Source of the DNA: Acidobacteriota bacterium
Lineage (GTDB): Bacteria > Acidobacteriota > Blastocatellia > RBC074
Assembly: GCA_018269055.1 (NCBI GenBank)
Contig: JAFDVI010000024.1
Span: forward strand, 558,001-622,000
DNA: 64,000 nucleotides
Reading direction: 5' to 3'
Of this stretch, positions 25,873 to 34,648 are shown piece after piece (within the stretch, counting starts at the first letter, position 1; every line of letters begins with the position of its first letter). Position numbers and translations under genes: made by a program. Under the pieces are notes generated by a model that worked only from the letters and a program-made list of their open reading frames with translations, made no database searches and was not told the DNA's origin.

Positions 25873-27519
25873 TCATTCCGTGCCGCATCCGCCGCCACCT
25901 GGAGTCTCAATCACGATGCGGTCGCCCACTTTGCCCGAGATGGAAAACTTGGCGGGAAGTTTTTTCTTTTTGGGTTTTCCTTTTTGGCCGTTCGCTGCGG
26001 CGGTGATCAAATACGTCCGACCGCATTTGCCTTCTTCGCCGCCGTGCAATCCGTAAGGAGCAAATTTTCGCCGGTCAGAGAGCAGAGAAACTTTGGCATC
26101 GGCCAACAGTTCGATTTCGCGGATTGCGCCATCGCCTCCGCGCGTGCGACCGCGTCCGCCGGAGTTTCGACGAATGGCGTACCGGCGAATTCTGAGCGGA
26201 TATGCATATTCCAGCGCCTCAACCGGCGTGTTCAGCGAATTGGTCATGTGCGTGTGAACGGCGGAAATCCCGTCCTCGGTTGGCCGAGCGCCCATGCCGC
26301 CGCAAACCGTTTCGTAATACGCAAACTCTTTTCCCAGGCGCGCGTCCCAGCCGCCAATGGTCAGGTTGTTCATCGTTCCTTGCGAAGCCGCCGGAATCAG
26401 ATGCGGCGCGGCCTGTGATAATGCTTTGAGCAGCACATCCACAATGCGCTGGGACGTTTCGACGTTTCCGCCAGCAACGGGCGCAGGAGGCAAGGCGTTG
26501 ACGATGGTTCCGCTGGGGGCGACGATTGCAATCGGTTCGATGATTCCGGCGCTGGCCGGAACGTCTCCGGGAATCAGGCAGCGAAACACGTAATACACCG
26601 CCGACACCGCGATGGCTTCGACGGCGTTGATCGGGCCGCGAACCTGTTTGGAACTCCCTGTGAAATCCACCTTGGCCTGGTCGCCGCGAATTTCAATTTT
26701 CACGGCAATCCGAACGGGTTTGTCCGTTTCGCCGTCGTCATCCAGAAAATCTTCGGCTTCGTAAACGCCATCCGGCAAAGCTTCCAGCGTGCGGCAAACT
26801 CTTCGCGCGGCATATTCAACCAGATGCCCGGCATATTCGTCGGCTTCGGCAAACCCGTATCGTTCGACCATTTCCTGCAACCTTTCGCCGCCGACGCGCA
26901 ACGCGCCGAGCTGCGCGGCAAAATCGCCTTCGCGCTCATCGCGTCCGCGCACATTGGCCAGCAACAGGTTGAACACTTCGCGATCCAATTCGCCTCCGCG
27001 AACGATGCGAATCGGCGGAATGCGAATGCCTTCCTGGTAAATTTCCGTCGCCGCGCCCATCGAACCCGGCGTGGCTCCACCGATGTCTGCGTGGTGAGCG
27101 CGATTGGCCACGAAAAACAGAAGACGAGGGGACGGGGGGACGGAGAGACCGGGGGAATCTGCATTGATTCGCCCGGTCGCCCTGTCTCCGCGTCTCCCCG
27201 TCGCAAAAACAGGGGCGACCATCGTCACGTCCGGCAAATGCGTGCCTCCGGCATAAGGATCATTCAAAATGACAACATCGCCGAATTGCATCTGGCAATT
27301 TTCAATCGCCGCTTTGACGGACATCGGCATTGAACCCAGATGCACGGGCATGTGATCGCCCTGCGCGATGATGCGACCTCGACGGTCGAACACCGCGCAG
27401 GAATAATCACGCCGCTCCTTGATGTTTGGCGAAAACGCCGTCCGGCGCAGACTGACACCCATTTCTTCGGCGACGGATGTGTAGAGTGAGCGGTAGATTT
27501 CGAGTTTGATGGAATCCAT
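25873..27519 (-). CDS. Hydantoinase B / oxoprolinase family protein (HyuB)
   Basis: B subunit of N-methylhydantoinase, 5-oxoprolinase or acetone-carboxylase-type ATP-dependent enzymes. The 548 residues show RRDYSCAVFDRRGRIIAQGD, NDPYAGGTHLPDVT, FVANRAHHADIGGATPGSMG, GGNVETSQRIVDVL and NSGGRGRTRGGDG, all diagnostic. Between MVAPVFA and FVANRAHH there is a non-family stretch of about 25-30 residues (GRRGDRATGRINADSPGLSV and on) encoded by an inverted repeat at 27123-27202. This is an in-frame insertion of a REP-like sequence. The partner HyuA gene is not adjacent. Whether the insert is tolerated in a surface loop is unknown; the rest of the protein is intact. Confidence 0.9.
   Translation of the reverse strand: MDSIKLEIYRSLYTSVAEEMGVSLRRTAFSPNIKERRDYSCAVFDRRGRIIAQGDHMPVHLGSMPMSVKAAIENCQMQFGDVVILNDPYAGGTHLPDVTMVAPVFATGRRGDRATGRINADSPGLSVPPSPRLLFFVANRAHHADIGGATPGSMGAATEIYQEGIRIPPIRIVRGGELDREVFNLLLANVRGRDEREGDFAAQLGALRVGGERLQEMVERYGFAEADEYAGHLVEYAARRVCRTLEALPDGVYEAEDFLDDDGETDKPVRIAVKIEIRGDQAKVDFTGSSKQVRGPINAVEAIAVSAVYYVFRCLIPGDVPASAGIIEPIAIVAPSGTIVNALPPAPVAGGNVETSQRIVDVLLKALSQAAPHLIPAASQGTMNNLTIGGWDARLGKEFAYYETVCGGMGARPTEDGISAVHTHMTNSLNTPVEALEYAYPLRIRRYAIRRNSGGRGRTRGGDGAIREIELLADAKVSLLSDRRKFAPYGLHGGEEGKCGRTYLITAAANGQKGKPKKKKLPAKFSISGKVGDRIVIETPGGGGCGTE
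27123..27202. repeat. REP-like inverted repeat inside the hyuB coding sequence
   Basis: Arms 27123-27153 and 27172-27202 are imperfect reverse complements of about 31 nt, built of GGGGAGAC / GACGGGG-type units. The sequence is strongly purine-biased on one arm and pyrimidine-biased on the other, unlike hyuB around it. The 8-mer AAAAACAG occurs on both sides (27113-27120 and 27205-27212), a possible target duplication. Removal of exactly one copy plus the element (92 nt) would not by itself restore frame, so that idea is uncertain. Confidence 0.75.
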
Positions 27520-27841
27520 TTGAGTAGTCAGGAAGCGGTAGTCAGGAGTTGGGAGTTGAAGCTATTGCTTTTAAGAAAAAGAACTTCCGAAGAGAGTCCC
27601 GAAGGGACGGCCGGATAATAGCCCCGGATGAAATCCGGGGAACAAGGCAAAAGACAGTTCCAGCCCCGGCAGGGGCGACAGACAAGCTGCAATCTGTCGC
27701 CCCTGCTGGGGCTTGTTGGCCTTGCTTACCATACCCAGGGATTCACCCCTGGGCTATTGTCTTTTCGCCCCTCCGGGGTTACGGATCGGAAAATCATTTT
27801 CTTGATTTCTATGGCTTGCCAAACAAGCTACAGAATCCCGA
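27520..27841. repeat. Intergenic region filled by a 148-bp composite inverted repeat
   Basis: No gene is supported here. Positions 27614-27761 form one large inverted structure. Each half begins GA(T/C)AATAGCCC, contains a small CCCGG..TGAA..CCGGG hairpin, and ends with GGGGCGACAGA, which pairs perfectly (27672-27682 with 27693-27703) around a 10-nt loop. Smaller palindromes GTCCC-GAA-GGGAC (27597-27609) and CCCC-TCC-GGGG (27769-27778) flank it. It looks like a REP-family pair rather than a regulatory site, and lies upstream of hyuB and downstream of the HEAT-repeat gene. Confidence 0.7.
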
Positions 27842-28678
27842 CTATCGAATACTTTTCAAAGCAGTTTGCGCCGCCGTTTTGACGCTCGGGTCTCTGTCAT
27901 TGGCGGCGGCCTCTTCCAATGCGGCGCGCGCTTCTTCGATTCCAAATTTGCCCAACCAGTACGCGGCTTTGCGGCGAAAATCCGGGATATTGTGTTGCTT
28001 CAAAATGGCAGCCATTTCGTGAAACCCATTGCGCGTATTTCGCAATTCCAGTCCGGTTTCTTCCGCAATTCTGCGAAATTCGGGAAGCCGATGTTCCTGA
28101 AACATAAAGAGAAAGCCGATGGCTTTGCGCGAAAACCGAACGTCGCGCATTTGATTGACCATCAAAATTCCAAAACAGCGAACGCGCAAATCGCTTTCTT
28201 CGGTAATTTTTTTGTCGCCGGGATTGGTCAACAGGTTCAATACGGCGTTGTTTGACCGGTACACCTGAAACGAAGCCAGGGTTCGGATCAATGCCATGCG
28301 CATTGGCCAATCCGCGCCTTCGATCAATTCGATCAGCGGATCAATCGCTTCCTGGTCGCCGAGTTTTCCCAAGGCTTCGATGGCCGCGATGCGCACGTTT
28401 GTGTCTGCATCGTCTTTGGCGACAGTGAGCAGCGCCGAAGTCGCGCGCGAATCACACTGCTTTGCCAAAGCTTCCGCAGCCTGGATTCGTTTTTGCGAGT
28501 CTTTGTCTTTTAGCGCTGCAATCGCATCTGGCGCGGCAGAGTTTGTGTCAGCAAGATTTTGGCATTGTTCGTAAAACGGCAGTGCGCGAATTGGCGATGA
28601 TGAAGAAGCTTGGCCAGCAGCCACGCCAACCAAGATCACAAGGCAACACATCGCAAGAAAAGAATTCCTGTAAGCCAT
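27842..28678 (-). CDS. Exported HEAT-repeat protein
   Basis: The 278 residues start with a Sec signal peptide (about 1-24, ending GVAAGQA). Helical HEAT repeats follow: IAALKDKDSQKRIQAAEALA, DADTNVRIAAIEALGKLGDQ, EGADWPMRMALIRTLASF, and at the end FRRKAAYWLGKFGIEEARAA and DRDPSVKTAAQTALKSI. Such alpha-solenoids serve as protein-binding scaffolds. The middle (about 150-210) is less regular. The partner is unknown; it stands in the same direction as the Tat-exported protein upstream, with 43 bp between them, so they may be co-transcribed. Confidence 0.85.
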   Translation of the reverse strand: MAYRNSFLAMCCLVILVGVAAGQASSSSPIRALPFYEQCQNLADTNSAAPDAIAALKDKDSQKRIQAAEALAKQCDSRATSALLTVAKDDADTNVRIAAIEALGKLGDQEAIDPLIELIEGADWPMRMALIRTLASFQVYRSNNAVLNLLTNPGDKKITEESDLRVRCFGILMVNQMRDVRFSRKAIGFLFMFQEHRLPEFRRIAEETGLELRNTRNGFHEMAAILKQHNIPDFRRKAAYWLGKFGIEEARAALEEAAANDRDPSVKTAAQTALKSIR

Positions 28679-28721
28679 AGAGTCAAAATTTTGTCGCCAA
28701 CGAGGTTTGACGACTGCCCGG

Positions 28722-30026
28722 CTAACTCAATGTATCGGGGTTTTGCGGCGTCAACAATTTCAAGGCCCGCGTGGCGTGTCCAACGGCAATGACAATGTCG
28801 CTGACGAATTTTTCGCCAAGTTCTCGCTTCAGCTTCGGCCAATCCAAGCCATGAAGTTTGACCAGACTGTCGTAAAACGCTGTTTCGCCTTCGCTGATGC
28901 GGCGCTGCTGGTCGGCGTTGAAGTTCATCAGGTTGTGCAATCGGGCGTAGTTGATGGATTCAAACGCATGGCCGTAATGCTTAACCAGCGCGCGCAACCG
29001 AAATGCTTCCACTTGATCCGCCGGAGCGCCCGCGCTGGCTGCGGCGTACTCGGTATTGATGGCTTCGGCGTCGCCTTTCAACCGATAGGTCACCAAATCC
29101 AGCAGGCGATTGATGCGTTCCGGCAAGCCGTTGTTCGTGTACCCGTGATTGACCAGCGACAGATACCCGTAAACCGAATGGAATCCAAAACAACTGTATT
29201 TTTTGATGGCTTCGCGGAAGTTGGGCGGCGCGGTATGTTCGGCTTTCAATTCGCGTTCGCCCAACGCGCAGGTGGTTTCGTACTCGGCCAGACTGCGGTC
29301 GGCGACGGTCGGCAAACTGATTGTTTCGCCATAAGCATTCGTCCAGCTTGATGCTTCGGGCTTCATCAAAATGGAAAAGGCGATCAATCCCCAGGGAAGA
29401 TGTTCGTGCACCAATTCGCCGTGTCCGCCGGAGGGTTGGCCTTGTGGTTCTCTATAAACCGGGTCGTAGCGAAATTCCGTCGCGTCGAACTTGTACAAAT
29501 CCTGCGGGTCGCAGCGAAACAATGCTTTGCCGCTTTCGGCCAAATCGGCCAGCGTGTAGCGGGTCGCGCCCACAGTAATCGGCTGATCCGGGCTGACGCC
29601 TGCTTCCAGAAAGGTTTTCAGAAAACTGTTTTCGTGAACTTCGGCGTCGCGTTTGAAATACACGTAGCGCTTGCCGTTGACCTCCTTGTCCGCCGCGTAT
29701 CGCGAACACAAATGGCCAACGGCGTTTGACCCGTCGGCCAGCTTGAATCCTTTGCCGAATCCGCGCACAGCGTGAATCAAGACGGAAGCATTGGCGATTT
29801 CGCGCGCATGGTCTTGGAGCATTTCGTTTGCCGCAGCCAATGCAGCTTTGTAGGAGGCGCCAGCGCCGAACCAACCCAGTTTATAACCTGCGGTTCCAAC
29901 TCCGGCGGCAGCCAGCGCGCCGGCCCCAATTAGAAGAAATTTCCGCCGGCTGGTGGTTTCGGCAGGCGGTTGAGTTGTTACAGCGATCATTCCAGGCTTT
30001 CGTTTTGCTTTTTGTTGATTGCTCAT
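28722..30026 (-). CDS. Tat-exported protein of unknown function
   Basis: No family is recognised. The 434 residues begin with a basic stretch followed by SRRKFLLIGAGALAAAGVG, a good twin-arginine signal, so the protein is exported folded, perhaps with a cofactor. The mature part has conserved-looking pieces rich in His, Tyr and Trp (GHGELVHEHLPWGLIAF, CFGFHSVYGYLSLVNHGYTN, KHYGHAFESINYARLHN) that could bind metal or heme, though no CxxCH motif is present. It is mostly alpha-helical. It precedes the HEAT-repeat gene on the same strand by 43 bp, so the two may form an exported pair. Confidence 0.75.
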   Translation of the reverse strand: MSNQQKAKRKPGMIAVTTQPPAETTSRRKFLLIGAGALAAAGVGTAGYKLGWFGAGASYKAALAAANEMLQDHAREIANASVLIHAVRGFGKGFKLADGSNAVGHLCSRYAADKEVNGKRYVYFKRDAEVHENSFLKTFLEAGVSPDQPITVGATRYTLADLAESGKALFRCDPQDLYKFDATEFRYDPVYREPQGQPSGGHGELVHEHLPWGLIAFSILMKPEASSWTNAYGETISLPTVADRSLAEYETTCALGERELKAEHTAPPNFREAIKKYSCFGFHSVYGYLSLVNHGYTNNGLPERINRLLDLVTYRLKGDAEAINTEYAAASAGAPADQVEAFRLRALVKHYGHAFESINYARLHNLMNFNADQQRRISEGETAFYDSLVKLHGLDWPKLKRELGEKFVSDIVIAVGHATRALKLLTPQNPDTLS

Positions 30027-30167
30027 AGGTCAGATCACGATTTGTCGAGGTGGAGGTTCAGTGAGGCAGCGAAGATGACGGTAAGCCAGCGTCCGCGAGG
30101 CTGTCAAGTTTGACGGAAAGCGCGAATTGACCGCTCAAAGTGCTTGGTGTATTTTGGCTGCGCTTTC

Positions 30168-30241
<74 letters not shown>

Positions 30242-30249
30242 TCGAAATC

Positions 30250-30278
30250 AAAGGGGGATGCTTTGGCGTCCCTTTTTT
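30250..30278 (+). terminator. Terminator after tRNA-Arg
   Basis: AAAGGG and CCCTTT form a 6-bp stem (30250-30255 with 30270-30275), and the last T of the right arm run into a stretch of T. It lies 8 nt after the tRNA. Confidence 0.7.
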
Positions 30279-30298
30279 GTTTGCCCGGTCAAACGACC

Positions 30299-31462
30299 TC
30301 AATTTGGTCGTGCTGTATGTCTCAGTTCGGAAGGCAATGTTTCAATGACAGCGATGCGCCCCTGCAGGTTGGTTGTGGTTAAATCCCGCCAGTGTCGAAA
30401 ACAAACGATCAGCAACGCGACAATCGGGACGCTGAGGAAAATTCCAATCACGCCTCCCAACTCAGCGCCGCAAATGACGGCCAGAATGACAATGACAGGA
30501 TGAATTTCCACGCCCGCGCCGACCAGGCGCGGGTAAATCAGGTAATCGTGAATGATTCTGAAGGTAATCAGAAAACCGGCGACGATGACAACGCTCTGAT
30601 CCGAATGGAAGTTGGCAACGGTGATCGCCGCAAGTCCCAATACCACCGGACCTACCATAGGAATGAATTCCAAAATGGCCGCCGCGATGGCGAATATCAG
30701 CGCGTAAGACACGCCAATCAGCCACAACCCCAACCCTTCGACGATGCCGACAAACACACAGGCTATCACTTGAGAGCGAATGTATCGCGCCAGGGTTTCA
30801 CTGACATCGCTCAGAAAAATGGCGACTCGATACCGCAGGTCAGCTTCGGGCAGCGAGGAGAGAAATCGGCTGGATAAGGTTTTGGCATCCTTCAAAAAGA
30901 AAAATCCGATCACGGGAATCACCAACAACCAGGGCAAAAACAATGCCAACCGAAATGTCTGGCTGACCATCGCTTTCAACCATTCAATTGCGGCTTGCTT
31001 GGAAGCGGTCATCCAATCCAGAAGCGATTGCCGCCAACTGAACGGCAACCGGTACCGGCTGGGCCATCGTTCCACCCAATTCATGTATTGATCCAGTTTC
31101 TGGGCATAAGTCGGAACGTTATCCGAAAACGCGCTGATTTGTTCCGATAGGCGAGGCACCAGGTATTCGACCGACAGGACAATTCCGCCGATGAAGACCA
31201 GATAAACAATCGTGATCGCCAATCCGCGCGGCAGTTTCCAGTCGAGTTGAAGAGGATGCTCCACAAAATCCACCAGCGGAGCGATCAAGTAGCAAAAGAG
31301 AGCCGTGAAGGCGAGCAGCAAAATTACCATTCGCAGGGCATAAAGCAACCACGCAACAATGACCGATGCCGCAACCAGTAGAATCACCGTCAAGACGACG
31401 CGGCGAATTTGAGCCGGATCGAGTCTGGAGAATCTGCTGCGATCAAAAAGTGATTCGGACAT
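30299..31462 (-). CDS. AI-2E family transporter (PerM/UPF0118)
   Basis: Polytopic inner-membrane protein, 387 residues, with about eight hydrophobic spans in the family pattern. Two spans come first (VVLTVILLVAASVIVAWLLY), then a soluble helical part (about 110-180). The diagnostic run GIVEGLGLWLIGVSYALIFA follows, then ILEFIPMVGPVVLGLAAI and IHDYLIYPRLVGAGVEIHPV, and finally GAELGGVIGIFLSVPIVAL. Family members are described as exporters of autoinducer-2, of ions or of other small molecules; the substrate here cannot be told. The gene stands alone between the tRNA (convergent) and surE (divergent). Confidence 0.93.
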   Translation of the reverse strand: MSESLFDRSRFSRLDPAQIRRVVLTVILLVAASVIVAWLLYALRMVILLLAFTALFCYLIAPLVDFVEHPLQLDWKLPRGLAITIVYLVFIGGIVLSVEYLVPRLSEQISAFSDNVPTYAQKLDQYMNWVERWPSRYRLPFSWRQSLLDWMTASKQAAIEWLKAMVSQTFRLALFLPWLLVIPVIGFFFLKDAKTLSSRFLSSLPEADLRYRVAIFLSDVSETLARYIRSQVIACVFVGIVEGLGLWLIGVSYALIFAIAAAILEFIPMVGPVVLGLAAITVANFHSDQSVVIVAGFLITFRIIHDYLIYPRLVGAGVEIHPVIVILAVICGAELGGVIGIFLSVPIVALLIVCFRHWRDLTTTNLQGRIAVIETLPSELRHTARPN

Positions 31463-31618
31463 AAGCGTAAAGGATTATAAAGACTCCAAACAAAAGAAGC
31501 ATGCGGTTCACGGTTTCAGGGGCAATCTGATAAATTGCCAAAAGAGTTTTTGCCGTACTCTTGAAGGTGGGCGAAGATTTGCATTACCGCAGCATTTTCA
31601 TGAAAGAGAAATTTCGCA

Positions 31619-32356
31619 ATGAAACCCAAGATTTTAGTAACGAATGATGACGGATATTTTTCCGAAGGCATAGCCGTTCTATCCAAATCGCTGGAATCGG
31701 TCGGTGAAGTCTTTGTCGTCGCTCCGGCGTCCGAACAAAGTGCCACAGCGCATTCGATCACGTTGACCAGGCCTTTGCGCGTACGGCAACTGGAAGAGCG
31801 AAAGTATTCGGTGGACGGGACCCCGACCGATTGTGTGTTGTTGGCGATTACCAAAATTCTGCCCGTACGTCCGGACATCGTGGTTTCCGGCATCAATCAC
31901 GGAGCCAATCTGGGCGATGATGTGACGTATTCGGGCACGGTGGCTGGGGCGCTGGAAGCTTCGATTTTCAAACTGCCGGGCATTGCCGTCAGTTTGACTG
32001 CGCGCGAAGGCGATTTCAGCCACGCGGCGGATTTCGCCGCCAAGCTCACCGACCGTGTATTGAAAGAAGGTTTGCCAAAGGGAACAATTTTGAACGTTAA
32101 CGTGCCACCCGGTGAAATTCGTGGCTCGCGGTTCACAAATCAGGGCACGGCTTCGTCTGTCTCAAACATTCTGGAAGGCGTTGATCCGCGCGGCAAACAG
32201 TATTACTGGATTGGCGTGCAGAAAGTCTCCGCGCACGAAGACCCGTTTACCGACTTCACGGCGATTGCCGAAGGGTTGGTTTCGATTACTCCTTTGAGAA
32301 CAGACCTGACCGCATATAGCGCGTTGGAACAACTGAAAGAGTGGAAGGACATTTAG
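31619..32356 (+). CDS. surE: 5'/3'-nucleotidase SurE
   Basis: Metal-dependent phosphatase acting on nucleoside monophosphates, linked to stationary-phase survival. The 245 residues start with KILVTNDDGYFSEGIAVL, whose two Asp bind the metal. VVAPASEQSATAHSIT, VDGTPTDCVLLAI and VVSGINHGANLGDDVTYSGT (the Asn ligand region) follow, with LNVNVPP later. All SurE motifs are intact at normal length. The pcm gene follows 15 bp later on the same strand, the classic surE-pcm arrangement of protein and nucleotide repair under stress. Confidence 0.96.
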   Translation: MKPKILVTNDDGYFSEGIAVLSKSLESVGEVFVVAPASEQSATAHSITLTRPLRVRQLEERKYSVDGTPTDCVLLAITKILPVRPDIVVSGINHGANLGDDVTYSGTVAGALEASIFKLPGIAVSLTAREGDFSHAADFAAKLTDRVLKEGLPKGTILNVNVPPGEIRGSRFTNQGTASSVSNILEGVDPRGKQYYWIGVQKVSAHEDPFTDFTAIAEGLVSITPLRTDLTAYSALEQLKEWKDI

Positions 32357-32371
32357 CCGATTCGGAGCCGA

Positions 32372-33046
32372 ATGATTTCAAACAGTCGCAATCAATTTGA
32401 TACGCCTGCTTTCGCTCGCGAGCGCGCTGAGATGGTTGAACGATTGCGGAAACATTACCGCATCCGCGATGAACGAGTGCTGGCGGCAATAGGCACACTG
32501 CCCAGGCATTTATTCGTGCTTGAACCAATGCGCGGACATGCGTATGGCGATCACGCCTTGCCGATAGATTTTGGCCAGACGATTTCCCAACCGTTTATCG
32601 TCGCGCGGGAAAGTGAATTGCTGGAAGTGACGAAATACGACCGCGTTTTGGAAATTGGAGCCGGATCAGGGTATCAAACTGCAGTGCTTTCACAGGTTGC
32701 GGGGCAGGTTTTCGCGCTCGAACGGTTGCCGGAACTAGCGCGTCGAGCGCAGGATTTGTTGTGGCAACTTGGCATCAACAACGCGACGGTGAAATGCTTC
32801 GATGGCACGTACGGTTGGAGCGAGTTCGCTCCCTACAGGGGAATTCTGGTCGCCGCCGGATCGCCGGAAATTCCCAAACCGCTGGTAGATCAACTGGCCA
32901 TCGGCGGGCATCTGGTGATTCCCATCGGGTCGGAAAAAGAACAGCGCCTCATCCGCGTCACGCGAACCGAAGAAGAAGCAGTGACGGAAGACTTCGGCGC
33001 TTGTCAGTTCGTGAAATTGATTGGGAAATATGGATGGGAAAATTAA
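32372..33046 (+). CDS. pcm: Protein-L-isoaspartate O-methyltransferase
   Basis: SAM-dependent methyltransferase that starts repair of isoaspartyl residues in aged proteins. The 224 residues show RHLFVLEPMRGHAYGDHALP, GQTISQPFIVARESELLEV (the isoaspartate-binding region), motif I LEIGAGSGYQTAVLSQVAG, and AAGSPEIPKPLVDQLAIGGH with VIPIG. These are the standard Pcm blocks, at normal length. The gene follows surE by 15 bp and is closed by a short hairpin. Confidence 0.95.
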   Translation: MISNSRNQFDTPAFARERAEMVERLRKHYRIRDERVLAAIGTLPRHLFVLEPMRGHAYGDHALPIDFGQTISQPFIVARESELLEVTKYDRVLEIGAGSGYQTAVLSQVAGQVFALERLPELARRAQDLLWQLGINNATVKCFDGTYGWSEFAPYRGILVAAGSPEIPKPLVDQLAIGGHLVIPIGSEKEQRLIRVTRTEEEAVTEDFGACQFVKLIGKYGWEN

Positions 33047-33073
33047 GGGCAAGAACGATCTTGCCCCAGTTTT
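33047..33073. terminator. Hairpin between convergent pcm and amino acid permease
   Basis: GGGCAAG and CTTGCCC form a 7-bp stem with a 6-nt loop directly after the pcm stop codon, followed by CCAGTTTT. It fills most of the 30-bp space between the convergent genes and probably ends pcm transcription. Confidence 0.55.
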
Positions 33074-33076
33074 GCC

Positions 33077-34645
33077 TTACTTTGCGCTGCTTCTCAATTT
33101 GCTGTGCGTAATCCCGTACAGGAAATAGATCAGCAATCCAACGGCCAGCCAAATCACAAACCGATACCAGGTTTCAATCGGCAAGCTTAGCATCAAAACC
33201 AAACAGAATAGCACCCCAATGATCGGAAAGATCGGAACCAGCGGAACACGGAAAGGCCGTTCGCGATTTGGTTGCGTCTTTCGCAGTGCGATGACTCCGA
33301 AACAGACCAGGATAAAGGCAAACAACGTCCCGATATTCGTCAAATCACCCAGCGAGCCGATATCCGTCACCATGGCGACTGCGCCGACAATGATTCCAGT
33401 CCAAATAGTAGTGATATGTGGTGTGCGGAACCGCGGATGAACCTTGGAAAAATATGTCGGCAGTAACCCGTCACGCGCCATGGCCATAAAGATTCTGGGT
33501 TGACCCAATTGGAAGACAAGCAGCACCGATGTTGAACCGGCCAACGCTCCGGCGCTGATCAATGCCTGCAACCAGGGTTTGTTGATCACCGCGATAGCGG
33601 AAGCGATTGGCGAAGCGTCGCCTGCGAACGTCTTGTAGTTCTTTAAGCCGGTCATTACTCCGGCGACCAGCACATAAAGAATTGTGCAAATCACCAAACT
33701 GGAGATGATGCCAATCGGCAGGTCGCGTTTCGGATTTCGGGCTTCTTCGGCAGTAGTCGAAATCGCGTCGAAGCCAATGAAAGCAAAGAAAATGATGGCG
33801 GAGCCAGTCATGATTCCAATCGTGCCATTCGGATTAAATGGAGTCCAATTCGATGGGCTGACATAAAACGCTCCAAAAGCGACGAAAAAGATTAACACGG
33901 CAATTTTGACCACAACCGCGATCGTGTTTGCGCGGGCGCTTTCCTGAATTCCGTACACCAACAACACCGTCAACAGCAGAACGATCAGCAAGGCTGGCAA
34001 ATTGACGGCGATTTCCATCCCGCCGAGCTTCGGCAATACGGTCGAAGAATAGTATTGAAGCGATTCACTGTTGTCCCGAATCATAGCCGCCGCTGTGGTG
34101 TGATCCGATACCAGCCAGAGCGGTAACTTCAATCCGAACAATGCGTAAAGGAATTTGATGAAATAACCCGACCAACTGACGGCGACTGCCATATTGCCGA
34201 CGGCATACTCCAAAATCAGGTCCCAACCGATGACCCAGGCGAAGATTTCTCCCAGCGTGGCGTAAGAGTAGGTGTAGGCGCTGCCCGACACCGGAATCAT
34301 CGAAGCCAGTTCCGCATAACAAAAAGCTGCAAAGGCGCAGGCAACCGCAGCCAGTATTAATGAAATCACAAGGGCTGGACCTGCACCGGGTCTTCCGAGT
34401 TGCACGTCCGATCCCGTCAGACCGGCAATAATGAAGTTCATCAACGGCGTTTTGATCTTGCTGGCGAAGGTCTCACCGGCGGAAGCTGTCCCGACCAGCG
34501 AAAAAATTCCAGCGCCGACAATTGCTCCAATGCCCAAAGCCGTCAGGTCAAAGGCAGACAGCGTGCGTTTCATTTGCCGATCTGGATTTTCAGATTCGGA
34601 AAGTAACTGATCCGGGCTTTTTGTACTGAAGATTTGAGATGCCAT
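33077..34645 (-). CDS. APC-superfamily amino acid permease (CAT type)
   Basis: Inner-membrane amino acid transporter. The 522 residues contain about twelve to thirteen hydrophobic spans. The N-terminal motif LTALGIGAIVGAGIFSLVGT is the substrate-binding G(A/S)G region, with CYAELASMIPVSGSAYTYSY on span 3. GSAIIFFAFIGFDAISTTAE and EEARNPKRDLPIGI follow, and FRVPLVPIFPIIGV near the end. These are typical of the cationic amino acid transporter/YfnA group; the substrate is not certain. The ATG at 34645 has AAGGAG 8 nt upstream. It is monocistronic. Confidence 0.93.
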   Translation of the reverse strand: MASQIFSTKSPDQLLSESENPDRQMKRTLSAFDLTALGIGAIVGAGIFSLVGTASAGETFASKIKTPLMNFIIAGLTGSDVQLGRPGAGPALVISLILAAVACAFAAFCYAELASMIPVSGSAYTYSYATLGEIFAWVIGWDLILEYAVGNMAVAVSWSGYFIKFLYALFGLKLPLWLVSDHTTAAAMIRDNSESLQYYSSTVLPKLGGMEIAVNLPALLIVLLLTVLLVYGIQESARANTIAVVVKIAVLIFFVAFGAFYVSPSNWTPFNPNGTIGIMTGSAIIFFAFIGFDAISTTAEEARNPKRDLPIGIISSLVICTILYVLVAGVMTGLKNYKTFAGDASPIASAIAVINKPWLQALISAGALAGSTSVLLVFQLGQPRIFMAMARDGLLPTYFSKVHPRFRTPHITTIWTGIIVGAVAMVTDIGSLGDLTNIGTLFAFILVCFGVIALRKTQPNRERPFRVPLVPIFPIIGVLFCLVLMLSLPIETWYRFVIWLAVGLLIYFLYGITHSKLRSSAK

Positions 34646-34648
34646 CAA

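Noticed and set aside
27113-27212. AAAAACAG direct repeats as proof of a transposition event in hyuB
   Set aside because: The 8-mer is low-complexity and the implied 92-nt insertion would not be in frame on its own, so it is kept only as a possibility.
27549-28022. Plus-strand frame across the composite repeat
   Set aside because: It is encoded by the inverted repeat and the antisense of the HEAT-repeat gene; the translation is not protein-like.
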